Assembly (NCBI GenBank): GCA_017547065.1
Contig: JAFYRC010000169.1
Location: 1 to 20,850 of the forward strand
Reading direction: 5' to 3'
Length of the DNA stretch: 20,850 nucleotides
DNA from: Tidjanibacter sp.
GTDB taxonomy: Bacteria > Bacteroidota > Bacteroidia > Bacteroidales > Rikenellaceae
The notes under the pieces are model-generated. The model was given only the letters and a program-made list of their open reading frames with translations. It ran no database searches and was not told the DNA's origin. The translations under genes and the position numbers were made by a program. This document shows, piece by piece, positions 18,701 through 20,850 of the stretch (the first letter of the stretch is position 1; each line of letters starts with the position of its first letter).

Positions 18701-19138
18701 TGCAAACATCAAGTCCGAAGCCTTGTAGGCCTTCTCGGTGCTCTGGTCAACGTTAAGTTTCACCGAATAGCCGTTCTCTGCAGAGTAGTATCCCCTCGAG
18801 AAGTAGGGCGAGTAGGCGATAAACTGAGCCTCAACCTCGGCGTCGCTATGCCAAGACCTGGGCTTCGAAGAGGTGAAAGCACCGTTGGTGTAGGAGAATT
18901 TGGTGTTGTCATAGACAACCTCTGTGGGGGTTACAATGTGAATACCAATTGCATCGCCCTCCTCAAAAGAGGTGTCGGTTGCCCTTGCGCTGGTGTCGAA
19001 CACCTCGATAGATGCTGTAATGGAGATTGTTGCACCATTAAGATTGTCGTCAACCAGTTCGTCGCAAGATGTCATGCCCACAGTTGCCAAGAGCAACAGG
19101 GCCATAATCTTCATCGAACCGAAAAATGTCTTTTTCAT
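15719..19138 (-). CDS. Surface lipoprotein GH13 alpha-amylase with fimbrillin-like N-terminal domain
   Basis: This 1139-residue lipoprotein has its lipobox at C25 (GMTSC) followed by acidic DELVDD, compatible with cell-surface export. Residues about 34-285 look like a fimbrillin (Mfa-like) domain: SARATDTSFEEGDAIGI (50-66), FIAYSPY (106-112), LPFRHLFSKLVM (159-170), and the end block NFKSGMAYTLDLKL followed by ISDWVVENED. Residues about 315-530 are beta-rich and unassigned (possibly a DUF4961-like module plus an Ig-like one). About 545-635 resembles CBM48 (FVLFAPGKQQIVLLGDFN). The GH13 barrel spans about 675-1050 with region I DVVFNH (764-769), II GYRFDL (D839), III IIFEHF (E883) and IV ESHDEE (D941), then a C-terminal beta domain. 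All three catalytic acids are present. It takes the place of SusG as the starch-cutting surface enzyme, though its architecture is different. It lies 47 bases after the MFS gene. Confidence 0.88.
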   Translation of the reverse strand: MKKTFFGSMKIMALLLLATVGMTSCDELVDDNLNGATISITASIEVFDTSARATDTSFEEGDAIGIHIVTPTEVVYDNTKFSYTNGAFTSSKPRSWHSDAEVEAQFIAYSPYFSRGYYSAENGYSVKLNVDQSTEKAYKASDLMFAFASSKPTKEAVHLPFRHLFSKLVMLFDTTSGEVIESVSVSNLADGATYKYSEKEIVTNTTVADFTPASISLGSKTGYALIVAPQHAANTTITVMTASGKRFQFEMSPTNFKSGMAYTLDLKLDKESVNAQFTPTISDWVVENEDMVFDRIDNDVIIKDSYSIDDVDPTLQWPLIATLPEIISDTTDDIVVVVNTNGTDLKAGAALYAHTGVITNKSTSGGDWKYVKHDWSVNADDCKLTHVGNGIYAMVIPYGARVFYGVPAGEEILQLAFVFRGANGSPEIKNNGSDIFVDLVDADALAVSFISPTHGDLYKVGDKVSVRVVAQNSTNLSLEMNGQEVSTSTNGEINYDYTFTEPCDVVFGATATNDKAEHTYTSVSVAALGETKQFARPAGAKDGVTVSGEEATFVLFAPGKQQIVLLGDFNEYAPSNAFMMHKDGDYFWTTVSGLSAETEYGYQYLVDGKVKVGDPYCEKILDPWNDKWINQVNGVPTEIYPNLKPFPAETTDIVSVFTTSTKQYNWQVTNFKRPNNNSLVIYELLLRDFTEEGTLRAAIEKLDYLDKLGVNAIELLPVQEFDGNDSWGYNPCFYFAPDKAYGPKDEYKRFVDECHKRGIAVILDVVFNHTTGQFPWAKMWWNSSANKTASDNPFFNVDAPHNWSVYHDLNHTYHKTRSYINEVLQFWLKEYNIDGYRFDLTKGFVQNPSNYDASGYSSQRIGFLKGYADAIREVSEDAYIIFEHFCDGAEENELAAYKNIMLWRNANNASCESGMGWTGNDKSNFSGVSAYGRVGFAESHDEERVAYKIKTYGQTPLKNNYISQNVVNQLTGLYALEYLAPYPKMMWQFGELAYDYSINMNDQGVLGSGDEYRTHRKPNPWKLGYDKHTNRVALYENLCKIISFRTDNPQIFSSDSGDKERKTWSVGDSSMGKKTLVLSNNHGGVIVVANQSTASASTTVNVPDTGEWTNLITGQKVTLGSTYNVTLGAHEYIVLVKIK

Positions 19139-19185
19139 AGTTTTTCAAAAGTCTATTTTATTTGTCCTAATTTATCTCTTCGGTG

Positions 19186-20526
19186 TTATGCGGTTTTTTG
19201 TTCGGTCTTGTCCTCCACCAGTTTCACCGCCAGTGCACCCAACACAAGCAGCACTCCCGCTACGACGAACATATTAACCTGCACTCCACCCACAAGTTTG
19301 AGTATGGCACCACCACACAAGGCAGCCACGATTTGGGGCAAGCAGATGGCGCAGTTGAACAAGCCCATATAGGTACCCAAGTGGTCGCCAGAGAGCGAGT
19401 TGGTAAAGAGGGTGAAGGGCAGAGCCAACATTGCAGCCCAAGCCACACCTATCATCAAATAGGAGAGAATGAGCAGATATTGATTGTGTATGAAGAATAC
19501 GGACACGAAGCCCAGCGCACCAATAAGCAGGCTTGTGGAATATGCCACTTTGAGTCTCCTGAATTTGGGAATAACAAGTGCCCACAGCACAGCACCAATC
19601 GATTGTACGCCCATCAGTACGCCACCCCAATCGGCAGCCTTCTGGTAGTCACGCATCTTGGCATAGTCGGCAGCCGAGCAATCTACACCAAAGGCGGTAT
19701 CAGCCACGGCGGCAGGGTTGTAGGTCCACATATACATAAACGCAGCCCAACAGAAGAACTGCACCAAACCCACCGTCCAAAATGTCTTTGGAGCATTTTT
19801 GAGCAGGGTGAAAACATTATTCGAACTCTTCTCCTTTGGTTTGGAGGTGTCAATACCGTGATATTCGGCATACTCCTTGGGAGGCATCTCTTTCACCTTT
19901 AAGACGGTCAACATCACGCACAACACCATCAGTGCAGCGCCAAGATAGAACGACCACTTCACACTGTCGGGCACTTCTCCCTCAGGAGCCTCGCTGGAAA
20001 TTCCCACCAAAGCAAAAATGAAGGGGAATAAAAAACCCAGCACAGCACCTGCATTGCAGAGGAACGATTGAATGGAAAAAGCCTTTGCCTTCTGCTTCTC
20101 ATTGACCATATCGCCCACCATCATTTTGAAGGGCTGCATACCCATATTGAGCGAGGTGTCAAGCAGCATTAACGATGCGGCACCAAAGATCATTGCTCCG
20201 CCCATCGTCAAACCCAAACTACCCGCATTGGGGAAGAGGCACATAACGGCCACCGCAATGATGGTTCCTACCAGTAGGTAGGGAATACGGCGTCCCAAGC
20301 GGCACCAAGTTTTGTCGCTGAGTGAACCCACAATGGGTTGAACAATCATTCCCATCAGCGGGGGAAGAATCCAAAAGTAACTAAGGTCGTGTGGGTCGGC
20401 ACCAAGGGTTGCAAAGATGCGTGAAGTGTTAGCACTCTGCAAAGAGAAGGCTGCCTGCACTCCAAAGAATCCAAAGGAGAGCATCCACAGTTGTTTGAGC
20501 GAAAGATTTGGTTTAGTATTTCCCAT
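19186..20526 (-). CDS. MFS sugar transporter, SLC45/GPH-like, probable maltose importer
   Basis: This 446-residue inner-membrane protein has about twelve hydrophobic segments. The loop after the second helix reads GSLSDKTWCRLGRRIPY (67-83), the signature of SLC45/sucrose-proton symporters and related GPH-type carriers (G-x-x-SD-x-x-x-x-x-x-GRRRPY). A cytoplasmic loop with PKEYAEYHGI lies near residue 220, in the middle of the protein. It should take maltose, glucose or short maltodextrins into the cytoplasm with protons (substrate inferred from the adjoining amylase, susA and malQ genes). The first ATG at 20526 fits the NLSLKQLWMLSFGFFGVQ start common in these proteins. It heads the transcript, with a 234-base divergent gap upstream that holds an AT-rich element also found before susC. 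I saw no convincing -33/-7 pair for it. Confidence 0.88.
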   Translation of the reverse strand: MGNTKPNLSLKQLWMLSFGFFGVQAAFSLQSANTSRIFATLGADPHDLSYFWILPPLMGMIVQPIVGSLSDKTWCRLGRRIPYLLVGTIIAVAVMCLFPNAGSLGLTMGGAMIFGAASLMLLDTSLNMGMQPFKMMVGDMVNEKQKAKAFSIQSFLCNAGAVLGFLFPFIFALVGISSEAPEGEVPDSVKWSFYLGAALMVLCVMLTVLKVKEMPPKEYAEYHGIDTSKPKEKSSNNVFTLLKNAPKTFWTVGLVQFFCWAAFMYMWTYNPAAVADTAFGVDCSAADYAKMRDYQKAADWGGVLMGVQSIGAVLWALVIPKFRRLKVAYSTSLLIGALGFVSVFFIHNQYLLILSYLMIGVAWAAMLALPFTLFTNSLSGDHLGTYMGLFNCAICLPQIVAALCGGAILKLVGGVQVNMFVVAGVLLVLGALAVKLVEDKTEQKTA

Positions 20527-20600
20527 CTGTTTAATAAAGTTTTATGTTTTGTTTTGTTTGTTTCTCGTGCACACACGCATAAAAACCCCGCAATATAGCA

Positions 20601-20620
20601 ATTATATATAAATATAAGGT
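20601..20620. promoter_or_regulatory. AT-rich element upstream of the MFS gene, shared with susC
   Basis: Plus-strand ATTATATATAAATATAAGGT equals the susC element (11391-11410) at 16 of 20 positions and ends in the same ATATAAGGT. It starts 75 bases before the MFS start codon, against 76 for susC. It lies inside the divergent gap and could also act on the plus-strand gene at 20761. Confidence 0.5.
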
Positions 20621-20694
20621 GTAGGTATCCTTTTTTTCGTGACGAGTGGTGTTATTTTCCCGACGAGCGAGAAGAAAAAATGTTCCGAAAATCG

Positions 20695-20725
20695 TTTGGA
20701 ATACCACAAAAAAGGCGTATCTTTG
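20695..20725 (+). promoter_or_regulatory. Perfect Bacteroidota promoter of the right-edge gene
   Basis: TTTG (20695-20698), a 19-base spacer, and TATCTTTG (20718-20725) match TTTG-N19-TAnnTTTG exactly. The predicted start near 20732 gives a leader of about 28 bases to the ATG at 20761. Confidence 0.8.
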
Positions 20726-20760
20726 AGAACCTAAAAACCTAAATACAGAAAAAACATCAT

Positions 20761-20850
20761 ATGAAAAAGAGCCTTATTCTAAAGATTCTATTTGCGGTTA
20801 CCTTCGCATTTGTTTCGCTCACCGCATACGGAAAAATCACACACAAATAC
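20761..20850 (+). CDS. Start of a secreted or membrane-anchored protein, cut by the window end
   Basis: Thirty codons are visible. They read MKKSLILKILFAVTFAFV followed by SLTAYGKITHKY: a lysine-rich start and a hydrophobic core, that is, a signal peptide or N-terminal membrane anchor. The gene is divergent from the MFS gene and has a perfect promoter upstream. In B. thetaiotaomicron the regulator SusR is membrane-associated and sits at the end of the sus cluster, so a SusR-like regulator is one possibility. The visible part does not show this, and any other exported protein is equally compatible. Confidence 0.6.
   Translation, partial: MKKSLILKILFAVTFAFVSLTAYGKITHKY

Noticed and set aside
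20591..20597. TATATTG on the minus strand as -7 box of the MFS gene
   Set aside because: It lacks one T of TAnnTTTG and there is no TTTG at the proper distance, so it is not listed as a promoter.

Overview
The window carries a starch/maltodextrin utilisation locus (a Sus-type polysaccharide utilisation locus) from a member of the Bacteroidota, most likely order Bacteroidales. The signs are an adjacent SusC/SusD pair, a SusE-type surface lipoprotein, a GH97 SusB-type glucosidase, lipoproteins with Bacteroidota-style lipoboxes, and promoters of the TTTG-N19-TAnnTTTG type. The genus cannot be fixed from the sequence alone.

Layout. On the plus strand at the left edge are the 3' end of a WbqC-family gene (to 374) and a small AraC-type regulator with a cysteine-rich tail (560-1015). 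From 1052 to 20526 every gene is on the minus strand. In the direction of transcription they are: a sugar MFS/SLC45-type transporter (20526-19186), a large lipoprotein GH13 amylase with a fimbrillin-like N-terminal domain (19138-15719), a SusA-type periplasmic GH13 neopullulanase (15693-13855), a cytoplasmic GH77 4-alpha-glucanotransferase with one CBM20 (13821-11518), SusC (11315-8325), SusD (8307-6523), a SusE-like lipoprotein (6473-4998), a GH97 SusB-type alpha-glucosidase (4808-2661), a MenA-type prenyltransferase (2621-1677) and a CPBP-family membrane protein (1675-1052). At the right edge a plus-strand gene with a signal peptide starts at 20761 behind a perfect Bacteroidota promoter and runs out of the window.

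How the genes fit together (inference from family knowledge). The surface amylase cuts starch. SusD and the SusE-like protein bind it and SusC imports the oligosaccharides. SusA- and SusB-type enzymes trim them in the periplasm. The MFS carrier takes short sugars into the cytoplasm, where the GH77 enzyme disproportionates maltodextrins. All steps from cell surface to cytoplasm are therefore encoded here.

Regulation visible in the sequence. The locus seems to form three transcripts: MFS-amylase-susA-malQ, susC-D-E, and susB-menA-CPBP. susC and susB each have a good promoter candidate. The susE transcript ends in a strong intrinsic terminator. An AT-rich element ending in AAGGT lies at almost the same distance (75-76 bases) before the MFS and susC start codons, a candidate shared operator. 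A perfect 21-bp palindrome overlaps the -7 box of the susB promoter.

No gap longer than 300 bases lacks a gene; the largest are 20527-20760 (234 bases), 11316-11517 (202), 4809-4997 (189) and 375-559 (185). I saw no tRNA, rRNA, CRISPR array, transposase or phage gene. The most unusual item is the fimbrillin-like/GH13 fusion.
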